A stretch of DNA of 64,000 bases from Pseudomonas syringae CC1557 (GCF_000452705.1 NZ_CP007014.1:5238501-5302500); one strand, 5' to 3'. Shown: positions 30,901 through 40,752, numbered from the stretch's first letter. Notes: generated by a model from the sequence alone, not told the origin. A program made the numbers and translations.

Positions 30901-33876
30901 CAGACTGCTTTCCTCGACAGCGCCATACAGGTCGAGCAAGGCCTCGCACAGCTCATCCACCTGAGGCAGATCGGCCAGGTGTGCGCCATGCCCGAGCGTC
31001 GTCAGTTCGTCGAGCAGTGCGCTCAACTCCTGACGTTCACCAGGGTGCTGACGCCAGCGCCGCAACAGGTTTTCGGCGTCGAGGACGATGTCCATGCCTT
31101 CGGCCAGAAAGCTGGCAATCAGCTGGGGATTGCGCTTGATGCGCAGCCCATTTTCCGACTCGCGCAGCACCGCCGCGAGTCGGTCGTCGAGCAGCATATG
31201 GGCAGCCTCGATCACTCCGGCCGCGCCGGGCATTTCGGCCAGCGGCGTTGTGTCCAACTGCTCCAGGCCTAGGCGAAACAGCGGTTCGGCGCTGCGCAAC
31301 AGGTCCAGTTCCGGCGCACCGATGTCGATCAGGTTGGCCTTGTACTCACGCACCAGTTGATCGAGCGGGCTGGCCAGTTCGGCAATCGGCAACACCCCGG
31401 CCATGTGTGCGCTGCCCTTGAGCGTATGCAGGGCGCGCAGCACGCTGTCGCTGATCGATGGCGAACTCGCTTGCTCGGCCGTGTCGAGAAAGCGGCTCAA
31501 GGTGCCCAGATGGCCCTGCGCTTCCTGACGGAAAATCTCCAGCAATTGCGGGTCGAGCGTCTCGCCTGACGCGTGATCATCGGGCGTGGCCAATGAGGGC
31601 GGTTCAAGACCATTGGCCAACGCGTGGGCACGGGCCGCCAGCAGGTCGACATCGTTGCGCTGGCGTTGCGCATTCTCCGCAAAATCACGAATGACCGAGG
31701 GCAGCAGCGCCAGCACCTCGTGCATCAGTTGTTGCACTTCAAGGCCCGGCAGCACGCTGCCTTCCAGCACCCGGTTAAGCAGGTTTTCGACTGACCAGGC
31801 GAGTTCGCTGAGGATCAGCGCGCGCACCATGCGCCCACTGCCCTTGAGCGTATGAAACGCCCGGCGCACTTCGGTCAGCGCCGTACTGTCCCAATGGCCG
31901 CCGCTATTCAGCGAGGCAAACCAGCGCGGCAGGTACTCACGCAGCGCATCGAGCACTTCGTCTGCCTCTTCGAGAAAGACATCGCGCAACTCGTCGTCGA
32001 CCGCCTCTTCTCCCGGCGATGGCGGCAGCAGGCTGGTCGGTACGTTACGGGCCGGCGGGTTGACCGCAGACACCGGGCTGGCAAGGACTTGAGCAATGGT
32101 TTGCGTCGGGCTGACCAGCGCCTTGCGGTCGTCCAGTTCGAGCAGTTCGTCCTGGGTGATGATTTCGTCGAGCAGTGGCACGTCAAGGGTGTCCGCTGCG
32201 GGTGAATAGCCCAGACGCGCCAGGCTCTGCTGAGCCATGTCGAGAATCTGATCACCCGGCGCCTCGTGGTCTTCGAGCATACGCTCCAGGTAATACTCGA
32301 TCCCGGAGATGGTGTCGGCCAGGCAATCGAGCTGCACCCAGCCCGGCCGGGTATCGTCGACCAGCAGGTGTTCCTGGATGTATTCGTTGCAGGCCGCCAG
32401 CAGGCTGGCCGCACGCGCCAGCGGGATCATCGCCAGCGCACCGCGCACCTGCACCAGCAGGGCACAGAGAGGATCGAGCCGCTGCCGGTCCCACTCGCCG
32501 TCGATGTAGTCGACGATCACGTCCTTGGCCTGCTGCAACACAGTGCGCGCTTCGCGAATCACCAGTTGATGGATCTGCGTCAGGTCGGTGGTCGGCAAAC
32601 GGCTCTCTTCGCGGCTGGACGGCTCGCTGCTGCCCGCCATGCCCGCGAGCGTCGACTCGACGTACAGCAAGGCCCCCGCCACATCCATCAGCGCGGCATC
32701 GCTGGGCTCACGCTGCCCCTGGGCCAGCCCCAGCACGACGCTCAGTTGATCGATAATCACCTTGCGTGGCTGGCCAAAACCCAGCACCGCCAGGGTGTCG
32801 GCAATCTGCCGCAGCGGTGGCAGCAAGGCATTGAGTTCACTGACGTGCTGGCGGTCGCCGCGCACGAACACGTCGAGCCGTTCCTTGACCCGCACCAGTC
32901 CTTCGCACAAGGCCACGATCACCGAGCGCATGGCATCACGGTCAGGCCCGGCCATCCGCGCGCGCTCTTCATCGACCACGTCGTTGCCGGGCAAGGCGTC
33001 CGCCAGCGCGTACTGATCCTTGAGATCGAGCATCTTCGGCGCCACGCTGTCGGATTTGGCGATGTAGAACAGCAGGCTTTTCAACAATTCTTCAGGCGCC
33101 GGCTGGTTGATGCCGGTGACGCCCTGTTCAGTCAGACGCTTGAGTTCCTTGTCGGCATCCTTCAACAGGCTGCGCAGCGCCGGGCTGTTGGTGAAATTGC
33201 CATTGAGCATGGTTTCGACCAACGCCGTGGCGATTCGCCAGAGCGGGCCCAGTGGCGCGTCTTCACACAGTTGCTCCAGCCGGGCAAACACCTTGGCCAT
33301 GTAACCGAGCTGGGTCTGCACGCCCTGCTCGCGCATCAGGCCGGCCAGTGCGGCCTGCAAGGTCTGGCGCAGTTTGCGTAACAGGTTCGGCAGCTCCGGC
33401 GTGTTGCGGCGTGCCAGTTCGTCATCATCGAGCGGTGGGACACTGACCAGTTGCGGGGCGAACAGACTGGTTTCCGAAAGCAGGCTTTCGCCCCGTGCAC
33501 TGCGCAGGTCATTGAGCAGCGGCAAGACCACCAGTGGCAGGTCGCGACGTGCGGAATGTATGCGCTCCAGATAAATCGGCAGCTGGCTCATGGCCTGAAT
33601 CAACAGCTGTTCGGACTCTACCGGATGACTCACGCGATTCTGCTGCACCGCCAGCGCCAATTGCTCGATTTCTTCGGCCAGCAGCGCGGCACCATAGAAC
33701 TCGATCATTTGCAGGCTGCCGTGAACCTGATGCACCAGGTCCAGGCAGTCGGCCATCGCCGCACTGTTGGTCGGGTCTTCTATGAAGGTGTCGAGCGCCT
33801 GGCGTGCCTGACGAAGCGTCTCGGCGATCTCGCCCTTGAGCCATTCAAGAGCGACGTAATCGTGACGATCAGCCAT
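27913..33876 (-). CDS. chpA: Hybrid chemosensory kinase ChpA (CheA/CheY-like, multiple Hpt)
   Basis: 1987-aa cytoplasmic kinase of the Pil-Chp pathway controlling type IV pilus extension and retraction. Four canonical Hpt boxes are visible (HTLKGSGRM about 675, HTLKGSAHM about 817, HTLKGGARM about 1124 and 1265). Two degenerate N-terminal ones (HQVHGSLQM about 47; VQVRGALAM about 477) are also seen. Then come the CheA dimerisation segment (NLVNLAGETSIFRGRIEQ), an ATPase with NAVDHGLES (about 1577) and DDGSGVDL, a CheW-like domain and a receiver with LLDIEMPRMDGFE (Asp about 1917). P. aeruginosa ChpA is about 2470 aa with more Hpt-type domains, so this version is shorter. It is preceded by pilJ. 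Confidence 0.96.
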   Translation of the reverse strand: MADRHDYVALEWLKGEIAETLRQARQALDTFIEDPTNSAAMADCLDLVHQVHGSLQMIEFYGAALLAEEIEQLALAVQQNRVSHPVESEQLLIQAMSQLPIYLERIHSARRDLPLVVLPLLNDLRSARGESLLSETSLFAPQLVSVPPLDDDELARRNTPELPNLLRKLRQTLQAALAGLMREQGVQTQLGYMAKVFARLEQLCEDAPLGPLWRIATALVETMLNGNFTNSPALRSLLKDADKELKRLTEQGVTGINQPAPEELLKSLLFYIAKSDSVAPKMLDLKDQYALADALPGNDVVDEERARMAGPDRDAMRSVIVALCEGLVRVKERLDVFVRGDRQHVSELNALLPPLRQIADTLAVLGFGQPRKVIIDQLSVVLGLAQGQREPSDAALMDVAGALLYVESTLAGMAGSSEPSSREESRLPTTDLTQIHQLVIREARTVLQQAKDVIVDYIDGEWDRQRLDPLCALLVQVRGALAMIPLARAASLLAACNEYIQEHLLVDDTRPGWVQLDCLADTISGIEYYLERMLEDHEAPGDQILDMAQQSLARLGYSPAADTLDVPLLDEIITQDELLELDDRKALVSPTQTIAQVLASPVSAVNPPARNVPTSLLPPSPGEEAVDDELRDVFLEEADEVLDALREYLPRWFASLNSGGHWDSTALTEVRRAFHTLKGSGRMVRALILSELAWSVENLLNRVLEGSVLPGLEVQQLMHEVLALLPSVIRDFAENAQRQRNDVDLLAARAHALANGLEPPSLATPDDHASGETLDPQLLEIFRQEAQGHLGTLSRFLDTAEQASSPSISDSVLRALHTLKGSAHMAGVLPIAELASPLDQLVREYKANLIDIGAPELDLLRSAEPLFRLGLEQLDTTPLAEMPGAAGVIEAAHMLLDDRLAAVLRESENGLRIKRNPQLIASFLAEGMDIVLDAENLLRRWRQHPGERQELSALLDELTTLGHGAHLADLPQVDELCEALLDLYGAVEESSLAVSERFFDEAEHAHEALINMLDQVAAGQDVEPRPECVRALHELLAQALDPSATGLIKSDGQHTLSVTELNAATEQLAREEVQLKASSLDDEIVEIFLEEAVDILDSAGQALQRWLAEPENPAPLSSLQRDLHTLKGGARMAEVVEVGDLAHELENLYEGLIDRRISFSPELAELLHESHDHLAILLEQLYRHEALSDPSALIEALGNCRNTGHAKPEVPVPSEVSDEPPEHDTELREIFLEEGFDIIESSGAALVRWQADPHNLLEVENLLRDLHTLKGGARMVEIAPIGDLAHELETLYEGLSTGSMQPDSLMIGLLQSGHDVLADMLDAVRTDKPMPDATLLIDKIRALASLEPGARVAVAAPLEVAAEPVVTVAPVADADTERGGPEMVKVPAEQLENLVNLAGETSIFRGRIEQQMLDAQVALVEMETTIERMRDQLRRLDMETQGRILSREQVQAERLGYEEFDPLEMDRHSQLQQLSRALFESASDLMDLKETLGARARDAETLLSQQARVNTQLQEGLMRTRMVPFERLVPRLRRVVRQVASELNKKVHFEVGNAEGEMDRNVLERMVAPLEHMLRNAVDHGLESTEKRVAAGKPEQGRISLELMYEGGDIVIELSDDGSGVDLAAVRRKAIKRGMIDPAADLSDHEVLPFILQAGFSTSEIITQISGRGVGMDVVHAEVKQLGGSMVIDSVPGKGTRFRIRLPISVSVNRALMVTCGEEQYAVPLNTVDGIVRVMANELDAYYQTVPPRYQYGGRSYELRYLGELLGNSPPRLVGQLQPLPVLLVHLQDQWVAVQVDALAGSREIVVKSLGAQFSGVQGISGATILGDGRVVLILDLMAQIRTLQGLPFRGLTPVSYSEVEHARPLLVMVVDDSVTVRKVTSRLLERHGMHVLTAKDGIDAMSLLQEHTPDIMLLDIEMPRMDGFEVASQIRQDEELKGLPIIMITSRSGQKHRDRAMALGVNEYLSKPYQETVLLESIAYWSQVHV

Positions 33877-33923
33877 GACGATTTCCGCCTGTTATCCGAT
33901 CAAGATTGTTCATTTTTTGAACA

Positions 33924-35966
33924 TCATCCGATCTTCTTCGATGGTGGCAGGGTGAAGCCCGATACCGAGCGCCGCATTTCACTGGCCATTTTCGCCAGGT
34001 TACCAATGCTCTCGGCCGTCGCCGCAGTGCCCGAGGTGGTCTGCGAGGTGGTCTGCTGAATCACAGTCATGGTCTTGGAAATCTGCCCGGCAGACTCGGC
34101 CTGTTGATGGGCGGCGTCGGTGATACTTTCGATCAGCTCGGCCAGCACTCTGGAAACCCCTTCGATTTCGCCGAGTGCCACACCGGCGTCCTGCGCCAGC
34201 CGCGCGCCACGCACCACTTCGCTGGTGGTCTGCTCCATCGAGATGACTGCCTCGTTGGTGTCGTTCTGGATGGCCCGCACCAGGGTTTCGATCTGTTTGG
34301 TCGCAGACGACGAACGCTCGGCCAGCCGCTGCACTTCGTCGGCCACCACCGCAAAGCCTCGCCCGGCATCACCGGCCATGGAGGCCTGAATCGCTGCGTT
34401 AAGCGCCAGAATATTGGTCTGGTCGGCAATGTCGTCGATCAGGCTGACAATATCGCCGATTTCCTGCGAAGACTCACCCAGCCGCTTGATGCGCTTGGAG
34501 GTGTCCTGAATCTGCTCGCGAATGTTGTCCATGCCATGAATGGTGTTATGCACCACTTCGTTGCCCTTGTTGGCAATCGCCACCGAGCGCTCTGCCACCG
34601 CCGAGGACTCCGAGGCGTTGGCCGAAACCTGATCGATAGACGCTGCCATGTCGTTGACGGCAGTCGACGCCGCACTGATCTGCAACGCCTGATGCTCGGA
34701 GGCCGCAGACAGCTGCATGGCCGTGGCCTGGGTGTCGGTGACCGCGGACGCGACCTGCTCGGCCGTGAGGTTGATGGTCACTACCAGTTCGCGCAGCCGG
34801 TCGATGGAATAGTTGATGGAGTCGGCAATCGCGCCGGTAAAGTCCTCAGTCACCGAGGCAGTTACCGTCAGGTCGCCGTCGGCGAGGCTTTCGATCTCGT
34901 CCAGCAGACGCATGATCGCGTTCTGATTTCGCTCGCTCTTCTGTGCGGTTTCGCGCAACTGCCGATTGGTCTCCCGGACCATCACCAGACCGATCAGGAT
35001 GATCGACATCAGCGCCAGCAGACCCAGCACATAACCGCCGACGGTGTTAATGGTGCGGCGTTTGGCCAGATTTTCCAGGCTGTTGGCAAGTACCGAGGTT
35101 TCATCAAGCAGGGTTTGCGACGTGTTGAAAATGTTGCCGGACGCCTCACGCACCTGATACAGCTCGGGCGAGGTTTCCAGAATCTCGTCCACCGAACCGG
35201 ACACGAACTCGAACAGCTCGGCAATTTCCGCCAATCGCGCCCGCGCATCGCGGTCTTCGACCTGAGAAATGCGCAGCGTTGCGTTGCCTTCCAGCATGCC
35301 GTTCAGCACGCGGCCGAACTGGCTGGCGTCGCGGCCAAATGCGTCGGCCGCCTGAACTGCCGTTTCGTCACCGGCCAGCACAGTATTCACCGAGCCCAGA
35401 ATACGCTCGGCCAGCAACGCCTGGCGCTGGGCAACCACCACCTGCGCAGCGGGCGCACGGCTTTGCAGGAGGATCTCGACGACTTTCTCGTACTCGGCCT
35501 GCAATTGCGGGATGGTTTCCGCCAGCGTGGCGGCCACCTGGTGCAGCGACAATACCGTCTGCTCGCTGGCCAGGATCACGTCTGTGCTCTTGCGCAGCCC
35601 TTCCCAGTCTTTCTGAACGGTACGCAACTCTTCACGGATCAGATCCGGTGCAGCCGGCAGCCCGGTAGCCGGGTCGCCTTTTCTCAGGTAACCCCAGCGC
35701 ACGTCGAAATCGTTGCGGGCGTCGGCCAACAACTTGAACGCCGGGGTTTTGCCCGCCGCCGCTTCAGTGGCGTTTTTCGCAATACGCTGGGACAGAACGC
35801 GCAATTCGCCAGCATGCCCGATGTATTGCTTGTCGTAGTTCGACTGCGTGTTGAGGTAAGCAAAGTTGGCGAACAACAACATGATGAAAACGATGAGCGC
35901 GACGAACAGCAGAATAATCTGCGTCCTGCTTCGCGCACCTTCCAGTGACCTGCCTGTATTACCCAT
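33924..35966 (-). CDS. pilJ: Methyl-accepting chemotaxis protein PilJ
   Basis: Receptor of the Pil-Chp system, located at the cell poles with type IV pili. It has 680 aa. The first transmembrane helix is about 15-38 ([19 protein letters not shown]), with a periplasmic helical PilJ sensor region to about 300. The second helix ([20 protein letters not shown], about 308-328), HAMP and a long cytoplasmic coiled coil follow, with the hairpin tip near [21 protein letters not shown]. There is no C-terminal pentapeptide tether. No pilK methyltransferase gene follows; chpA begins 47 bp downstream. Confidence 0.96.
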   Translation of the reverse strand: MGNTGRSLEGARSRTQIILLFVALIVFIMLLFANFAYLNTQSNYDKQYIGHAGELRVLSQRIAKNATEAAAGKTPAFKLLADARNDFDVRWGYLRKGDPATGLPAAPDLIREELRTVQKDWEGLRKSTDVILASEQTVLSLHQVAATLAETIPQLQAEYEKVVEILLQSRAPAAQVVVAQRQALLAERILGSVNTVLAGDETAVQAADAFGRDASQFGRVLNGMLEGNATLRISQVEDRDARARLAEIAELFEFVSGSVDEILETSPELYQVREASGNIFNTSQTLLDETSVLANSLENLAKRRTINTVGGYVLGLLALMSIILIGLVMVRETNRQLRETAQKSERNQNAIMRLLDEIESLADGDLTVTASVTEDFTGAIADSINYSIDRLRELVVTINLTAEQVASAVTDTQATAMQLSAASEHQALQISAASTAVNDMAASIDQVSANASESSAVAERSVAIANKGNEVVHNTIHGMDNIREQIQDTSKRIKRLGESSQEIGDIVSLIDDIADQTNILALNAAIQASMAGDAGRGFAVVADEVQRLAERSSSATKQIETLVRAIQNDTNEAVISMEQTTSEVVRGARLAQDAGVALGEIEGVSRVLAELIESITDAAHQQAESAGQISKTMTVIQQTTSQTTSGTAATAESIGNLAKMASEMRRSVSGFTLPPSKKIG

Positions 35967-36020
35967 TAATCAGGCCCCCGCCTAAATCCAAATCAGATGT
36001 AAAACAACCAGGCTCGCATT

Positions 36021-36560
36021 CTAGGACGCCAGGTCCATGAAATCCCCGGACTGCACGACGGCCCACGGGCTGAATACCTGCCAGGCCTGCTCGCGAATGA
36101 ATTGCCCGCGCAGAAAAGGCACCAGGCGCTGCTCCATCTCTTGTGGTATCTGGGGTATGAGGCTCGGCTGACTGAAACGTTGCATGCCGAACACCTCGTC
36201 CACCAGCAGACCGGTGAACAGCTCGTTGTGCTCGACAACCATGACCCGCCGCTGCCTGCGGACCGGCACCAGCTCATGACCGAAGAAGCCGCACAGATCC
36301 ATGATCGGCAGCAGTCGGCCACGCAGGTTGGCGACGCCCACCACCCAGGGTTTCACGCCCGGTATCGCGGCAGAGCGGGGTTCATGGAGAATTTCGGCGA
36401 TTTCGCCAATAGGCGCCACAAAACGCTGCTCGCCCATGCGGAAACCGATGCCGATCCAGTCCTGCTGATGGGCTTCCTGCAACGGCAGGCCAGCCGCCAG
36501 CGAACGGCAGCGCCGATCCATGTCCAGCAGCAGTTCAAAGGCGGTACGAGGCTCGGCCAT
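36021..36560 (-). CDS. pilI: CheW-like adaptor PilI
   Basis: 179 aa CheW-domain protein coupling PilJ to ChpA. Family stretches are GIGFRMGEQRFVAPIGEIAEIL, PWVVGVANLRGRLLPIMDL and LFTGLLVDEVFGMQRF. It sits in the order pilG-pilH-pilI-pilJ-chpA, with a 14-bp gap from pilH. Confidence 0.95.
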   Translation of the reverse strand: MAEPRTAFELLLDMDRRCRSLAAGLPLQEAHQQDWIGIGFRMGEQRFVAPIGEIAEILHEPRSAAIPGVKPWVVGVANLRGRLLPIMDLCGFFGHELVPVRRQRRVMVVEHNELFTGLLVDEVFGMQRFSQPSLIPQIPQEMEQRLVPFLRGQFIREQAWQVFSPWAVVQSGDFMDLAS

Positions 36561-36574
36561 GGTAGTCCCGGCAA

Positions 36575-36940
36575 TCAGCCGGCCAGCACCGCATTCAGGG
36601 TTTTCATCAGGGTTTCTTCATCCACCGGCTTGGTCAGGTAATCCCGCGCGCCCTGGCGCTTGCCCCATACCTTGTCGGTTTCCTGATCCTTGGTGGTGAT
36701 CATGATCACCGGAATCATGCTGGTGTCGGCATCCTTGGTCAGCTGGCGCGTAGCCTGAAAGCCGTTGAGGCCCGGCATGACGATGTCCATCAGTACGGCA
36801 TCGGGCTTTTCCTGACGGGCCAGAGCCACACCGTCAGCACCGTTTTCGGCTTTCAGCACTTCATGACCGTGCTTTTCCAGCATGCCGGTGAGTTTGTACA
36901 TTTCAGTCGGCGAGTCATCGACGATCAATATTCGAGCCAT
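36575..36940 (-). CDS. pilH: Response regulator PilH (single receiver domain)
   Basis: 121 aa CheY-like receiver with no output domain: acidic pair DD at 8-9, phospho-acceptor Asp52 in LMDIVMPG, Thr/Lys switch residues in MITTKDQ and YLTKPVD. In the Pil-Chp system PilH opposes PilG, favouring pilus retraction or acting as a phosphate sink. It starts 46 bp after the pilG stop. Confidence 0.96.
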   Translation of the reverse strand: MARILIVDDSPTEMYKLTGMLEKHGHEVLKAENGADGVALARQEKPDAVLMDIVMPGLNGFQATRQLTKDADTSMIPVIMITTKDQETDKVWGKRQGARDYLTKPVDEETLMKTLNAVLAG

Positions 36941-36986
36941 GGGTGTTCCCCGTCAGATTACAAGCGCGCGACACAAGGCGCGGGCG

Positions 36987-37397
36987 TCACGATAGATGTT
37001 GTTCTGCTGCAACGAAACCCGGCACATGAGCCTTGATCGCGCTGAGCAGTTCTTCCTTGTTGAAAGGCTTGGTCAAAAACTGGTCGGAACCGACGATCCG
37101 CCCTTTGGCCTTGTCGAACAGCCCGTCCTTCGACGACAGCATGATGACCGGCGTGGACTTGAATGCCCGGTTGTTCTTGATCAGCGCGCAGGTCTGATAG
37201 CCGTCCAGACGCGGCATCATGATATCGACGAATATGATTCGCGGGTGGTTATCGGCGATCTTGGCCAGGGCGTCGAAACCGTCTATCGCAGTGATGACTT
37301 CGCAACCTGCGTTTCTGAGCAGCGTTTCGGCGGTGCGGCGGATGGTCTTCGAGTCATCGATGACCATGACTTTCAAGGCGGAGGCGTGTTGTTCCAT
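36987..37397 (-). CDS. pilG: Response regulator PilG (single receiver domain)
   Basis: 136 aa CheY-like receiver; Asp58 in FVDIMMPRLDGYQ is the phospho-acceptor, with DD at 14-15 and Lys in FLTKPF. It promotes pilus extension and, in P. aeruginosa, cAMP production. The start at 37397 (MEQHASALKVMVIDDSK) matches the known N-terminus; the frame is open to 37472 without family support. It is the first gene of the operon and divergent from gshB. The 246-bp spacer shows no clear promoter motif. Confidence 0.96.
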   Translation of the reverse strand: MEQHASALKVMVIDDSKTIRRTAETLLRNAGCEVITAIDGFDALAKIADNHPRIIFVDIMMPRLDGYQTCALIKNNRAFKSTPVIMLSSKDGLFDKAKGRIVGSDQFLTKPFNKEELLSAIKAHVPGFVAAEQHLS

Positions 37398-37643
37398 GAG
37401 CTGCTCTTCCATCGCCGCAGCGAATTTTTGCGCATTCTGCGAGGCACTGGGAGCCCGACGGTATCGATACAATGATCCGCAGGGACCGAAGACCGGATGC
37501 CGAGCCTTTTTAGCACACTCTCCAGACGCAATCCATAAAGTGCAACGTGGCAGGCCTGCCCCTTGACCGGGAGCAATCGGAGCGCCACCCTGATGCCAAT
37601 TTTTACGGCCATCGCGGCCCTTACCGATCAGAGGATATTGCCC

Positions 37644-38603
37644 ATGAGCGTTCGCCTAGGGATTGTCATGGACCCCATTGAGCGCATCTCCTATAAAAAG
37701 GACAGCTCGCTGGCCATGCTCCTTGCCGCACAGGAACGCGGCTGGTCGCTGTTCTACATGGAACAGAAAGACCTTTACCAGAACGCTGGCCAGGCCCGCG
37801 GGCGCATGAAGCCGCTCAAGGTGTTCGCCGATCCGGCCAAATGGTTCGAATTCGAAGCGGAAATCGACACAGGCCTTGATGATCTGGACGTGATCCTGAT
37901 GCGCAAGGACCCGCCGTTCGACATGGAATTCGTCTACACCACCTACCTGCTGGAACAGGCCGAGCGTGATGGCGTGCTGGTGGTCAACAAACCGCAGAGC
38001 CTGCGTGACTGCAACGAAAAGCTGTTTGCAACGCTGTTTCCGCAGTGCACCCCGCCGACGCTGGTCAGCCGCCGCGCCGACATCATTCGCGAATTTGCCG
38101 AGCAACAGGGTGACGTAATTCTCAAACCGCTGGACGGCATGGGCGGCGCGTCGATCTTCCGCCATCGTGCGGGCGATCCCAACCTGTCGGTGATCCTCGA
38201 AACCCTGACCGCCCACGGCACACAGCAGATCATGGCGCAGGGTTACCTGCCCGCCATCAAGGACGGCGACAAGCGCATCCTGATGGTCGATGGTGAGCCG
38301 GTGCCGTACTGCCTGGCGCGAATCCCGGCAGCGGGCGAAACGCGTGGCAATCTGGCGGCTGGCGGCCGTGGTGAAGCACGACCGTTGAGCGACAAGGACC
38401 GCTGGATAGCCGAGCAGATCGGCCCGACCCTGCGCGAAAAAGGCCTGTTGTTCGTCGGCCTCGACGTGATCGGCGAGCACCTGACCGAAATCAACGTCAC
38501 CAGCCCGACCTGCATCCGCGAAATCGACAACGCTTTCGGCACCAATATTGGCAGCCTGTTGATGGATGCGATCGAGAAGAAGCTGGAAGCGCGCAAGGCC
38601 TGA
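37644..38603 (+). CDS. gshB: Glutathione synthetase
   Basis: Joins gamma-glutamylcysteine and glycine with ATP to make glutathione, in the cytoplasm. It has 319 aa, standard length. The N-terminus is MSVRLGIVMDPIERISYKKD; the ATP-grasp core shows VILKPLDGMGGASIFR and the C-terminal substrate loop EINVTSPTCIREIDN. The start at 37644 has AGAGGA upstream; an earlier ATG at 37593 in the same frame gives unconserved residues. It is the first of a co-directional run with the tonB-like gene, algH and yqgF. Confidence 0.97.
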   Translation: MSVRLGIVMDPIERISYKKDSSLAMLLAAQERGWSLFYMEQKDLYQNAGQARGRMKPLKVFADPAKWFEFEAEIDTGLDDLDVILMRKDPPFDMEFVYTTYLLEQAERDGVLVVNKPQSLRDCNEKLFATLFPQCTPPTLVSRRADIIREFAEQQGDVILKPLDGMGGASIFRHRAGDPNLSVILETLTAHGTQQIMAQGYLPAIKDGDKRILMVDGEPVPYCLARIPAAGETRGNLAAGGRGEARPLSDKDRWIAEQIGPTLREKGLLFVGLDVIGEHLTEINVTSPTCIREIDNAFGTNIGSLLMDAIEKKLEARKA

Positions 38604-38761
38604 TCGGTTGCTGAAGCCGTTGTACGGGTAACCCCGTCAACGGCGAAGGCAATCCCTTCGTCCGATCCGTAACCAGGCTGTACCGCACATTGCGTTATCA
38701 TGCGCCACCTGTGACACGACACGGATTTTGACATGCAGGCTGACGAAATGCTGAACCGCCG

Positions 38762-39664
38762 ATGACCTCCATGGCCCGAAACGAACTCCCCCTCGAACTC
38801 ACCAACGTGGGTGTACGCCCGGCTGATCGCTTGGGTTTTACCCTGCTGATTGCAGCGCTGATTCACCTGGTGATCATCCTTGGCGTGGGCTTTACCTACG
38901 TCAAACCGGAACATATCTCGCAGACGCTGGAAATCACCCTCGCTACGTTCAAAAGCGAAGAGAAGCCCAAACAGGCGGATTATCTGGCGCAGGACGATCA
39001 GCAAGGCAGTGGCACCCTGGACAAGGCCGAAACGCTCAAGACCACCGAGCTGGCGCCGTATCAGGACACCAAGGTCAACAAAGTCACCCCGCCCCCGGCC
39101 AGCAAGCCAGTGGTCAAGCAGGAAGCGCCGAAGACTGCCGTCGCGACGACCGCGCCCAGCCAGCAGAAAACCGTCGCCAAGCGCGAAGAGGTCAAGCCTG
39201 ATCCTGCGACCAAGGCCGCGCCAACGTTTGACAGCTCGGAACTGAGCAACGAAATTGCCAGCCTTGAAGCCGAACTCTCGAACGAGCAGCAGGCGTACGC
39301 AAAGCGCCCGAAGATCCACCGCCTCAACGCGGCCTCGACCATGCGCGACAAAGGTGCCTGGTACAAGGATGACTGGCGCAAGAAGGTCGAGCGGGTCGGA
39401 AACCTGAACTACCCTGAGGAAGCACGCCGCAAGCAGATCTACGGCAATTTGCGACTTCTTGTGTCAATCAATCGGGATGGTTCGCTGTACGAAGTGCTGG
39501 TGCTGGAGTCCTCGGGACAACCGCTGCTGGATCAGGCCGCGCAGCGAATCGTGCGTCTGGCTGCGCCTTTTGCACCGTTCACCGGCGATCTGGCAGACAT
39601 CGATCGGCTCGAGATCATTCGCACCTGGAAATTTGCACGCGGCGATAAACTCTCCAGCAACTGA
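38762..39664 (+). CDS. tonB3: Energy transducer TonB, TonB3-like
   Basis: 300 aa. A cytoplasmic N-terminus and one transmembrane helix (about 24-44, LGFTLLIAALIHLVIILGVGF) are followed by a Lys/Pro/Ala-rich periplasmic linker and a C-terminal TonB domain (NYPEEARRKQIYGNLRLLVS). Position between gshB and algH matches P. aeruginosa tonB3 (PA0406), which is linked to twitching motility rather than iron uptake. Transfer of that role here is inference, strengthened by the adjacent pil-chp operon. An alternative start is the second Met at 38771. Confidence 0.9.
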   Translation: MTSMARNELPLELTNVGVRPADRLGFTLLIAALIHLVIILGVGFTYVKPEHISQTLEITLATFKSEEKPKQADYLAQDDQQGSGTLDKAETLKTTELAPYQDTKVNKVTPPPASKPVVKQEAPKTAVATTAPSQQKTVAKREEVKPDPATKAAPTFDSSELSNEIASLEAELSNEQQAYAKRPKIHRLNAASTMRDKGAWYKDDWRKKVERVGNLNYPEEARRKQIYGNLRLLVSINRDGSLYEVLVLESSGQPLLDQAAQRIVRLAAPFAPFTGDLADIDRLEIIRTWKFARGDKLSSN

Positions 39665-39739
39665 TATTTTTACCCACGGATGCTTTACAGGTATAAGTGC
39701 CAGTTGTCAGGCCAGTAACACGACGCCAAACTAGGACTC

Positions 39740-40312
39740 ATGAAAAAAGTCTCTCCGAGTTATCTCAAGCACCAGTTCCTGATCGCCATGCCTCACATGC
39801 ACGACGAGAACTTTGCTCAGACCTTGACCTACGTTGTCGAGCACAACGCCAATGGAGCAATGGGGCTGGTGATCAACCGCCCGCAAAGCCTGACCCTGGC
39901 GGATGTACTTGAACAACTGCGCCCGGAGCTCCCGGCGCCGAAGCGCTGCCAGGAAATCGCCATTCATTCCGGCGGCCCGGTGCAGACTGATCGCGGCTTC
40001 GTCCTGCACCCCAGCGGCCAGGTGTTCCAGGCCACGGTCGCGCTGCCGGGCGGAATCTCACTGTCCACCTCGCAGGACGTATTGTTTTCCATCGCTGACG
40101 GCTATGGCCCTGATCAAAATGTGATCACCCTCGGCTACGCCGGATGGGACGCGGGCCAGCTGGATGCCGAAATGGCCGACAACGCCTGGCTGACCTGTTC
40201 GTTCGACCCGGCCATCCTGTTCGATGTCGACAGCGAGCAGCGTCTGGATGCCGCCGCCAGACGCCTGGGCATTAACCTCAACCTGATCTCGACCCAGGCA
40301 GGGCACGCTTGA
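39740..40312 (+). CDS. algH: AlgH / YqgE family protein (UPF0301)
   Basis: 190 aa soluble protein of the YqgE/AlgH family. It opens with the signature LKHQFLIAMPHMHDENF and continues TYVVEHNANGAMGLVINRP, HSGGPVQTDRGFVLH and GYAGWDAGQLDAEM. The family is named for an effect on alginate genes in Pseudomonas, but its biochemical activity is unclear. The stop overlaps the yqgF start by one base (TGATG), a pairing conserved in many proteobacteria. Confidence 0.93.
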   Translation: MKKVSPSYLKHQFLIAMPHMHDENFAQTLTYVVEHNANGAMGLVINRPQSLTLADVLEQLRPELPAPKRCQEIAIHSGGPVQTDRGFVLHPSGQVFQATVALPGGISLSTSQDVLFSIADGYGPDQNVITLGYAGWDAGQLDAEMADNAWLTCSFDPAILFDVDSEQRLDAAARRLGINLNLISTQAGHA

Positions 40313-40752
40313 TGGCCGCATTACGGCTGCTGCTGGGCATTGATTACGGTACCAAACAGATCGGCGTTGCCGTCGGCCAGGCAATTACCGGCCAGGCTCG
40401 CGAGCTGTGTACGCTCAAGGCACAGAACGGCGTGCCGGACTGGGACAAGGTCCAGGCGCTGATTAGCGAATGGAAACCTGACGCGATCGTGGTCGGCCTG
40501 CCGTTGAACATGGATGGCACGCCCAGCGACATGAGCGCCCGTGCCGAAAAGTTTTCCCGCAGGCTCAACGGACGCTTTGGTGTAACGGTCTACACCCATG
40601 ATGAACGCCTGACCACCTTCGAAGCCAAAGGCGAGCGCATGGCACGCGGCGGCCAGAAAGGCAGCTACCGGGATAATCCGGTGGACGCCATCGCCGCTGC
40701 GCTGCTGCTGCAAGGCTGGCTGGACGCGCACCCCGAGCTGTTGAATGTGTGA
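40312..40752 (+). CDS. yqgF: Pre-16S rRNA nuclease YqgF (RuvX)
   Basis: 146 aa RNase H-fold nuclease needed for 16S rRNA 5'-end maturation. Catalytic acidic motifs are [39 protein letters not shown] and [13 protein letters not shown]. Coupled to algH by a one-base overlap; the ATG at 40312 is chosen over the TTG immediately before it. Confidence 0.95.
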   Translation: MAALRLLLGIDYGTKQIGVAVGQAITGQARELCTLKAQNGVPDWDKVQALISEWKPDAIVVGLPLNMDGTPSDMSARAEKFSRRLNGRFGVTVYTHDERLTTFEAKGERMARGGQKGSYRDNPVDAIAAALLLQGWLDAHPELLNV

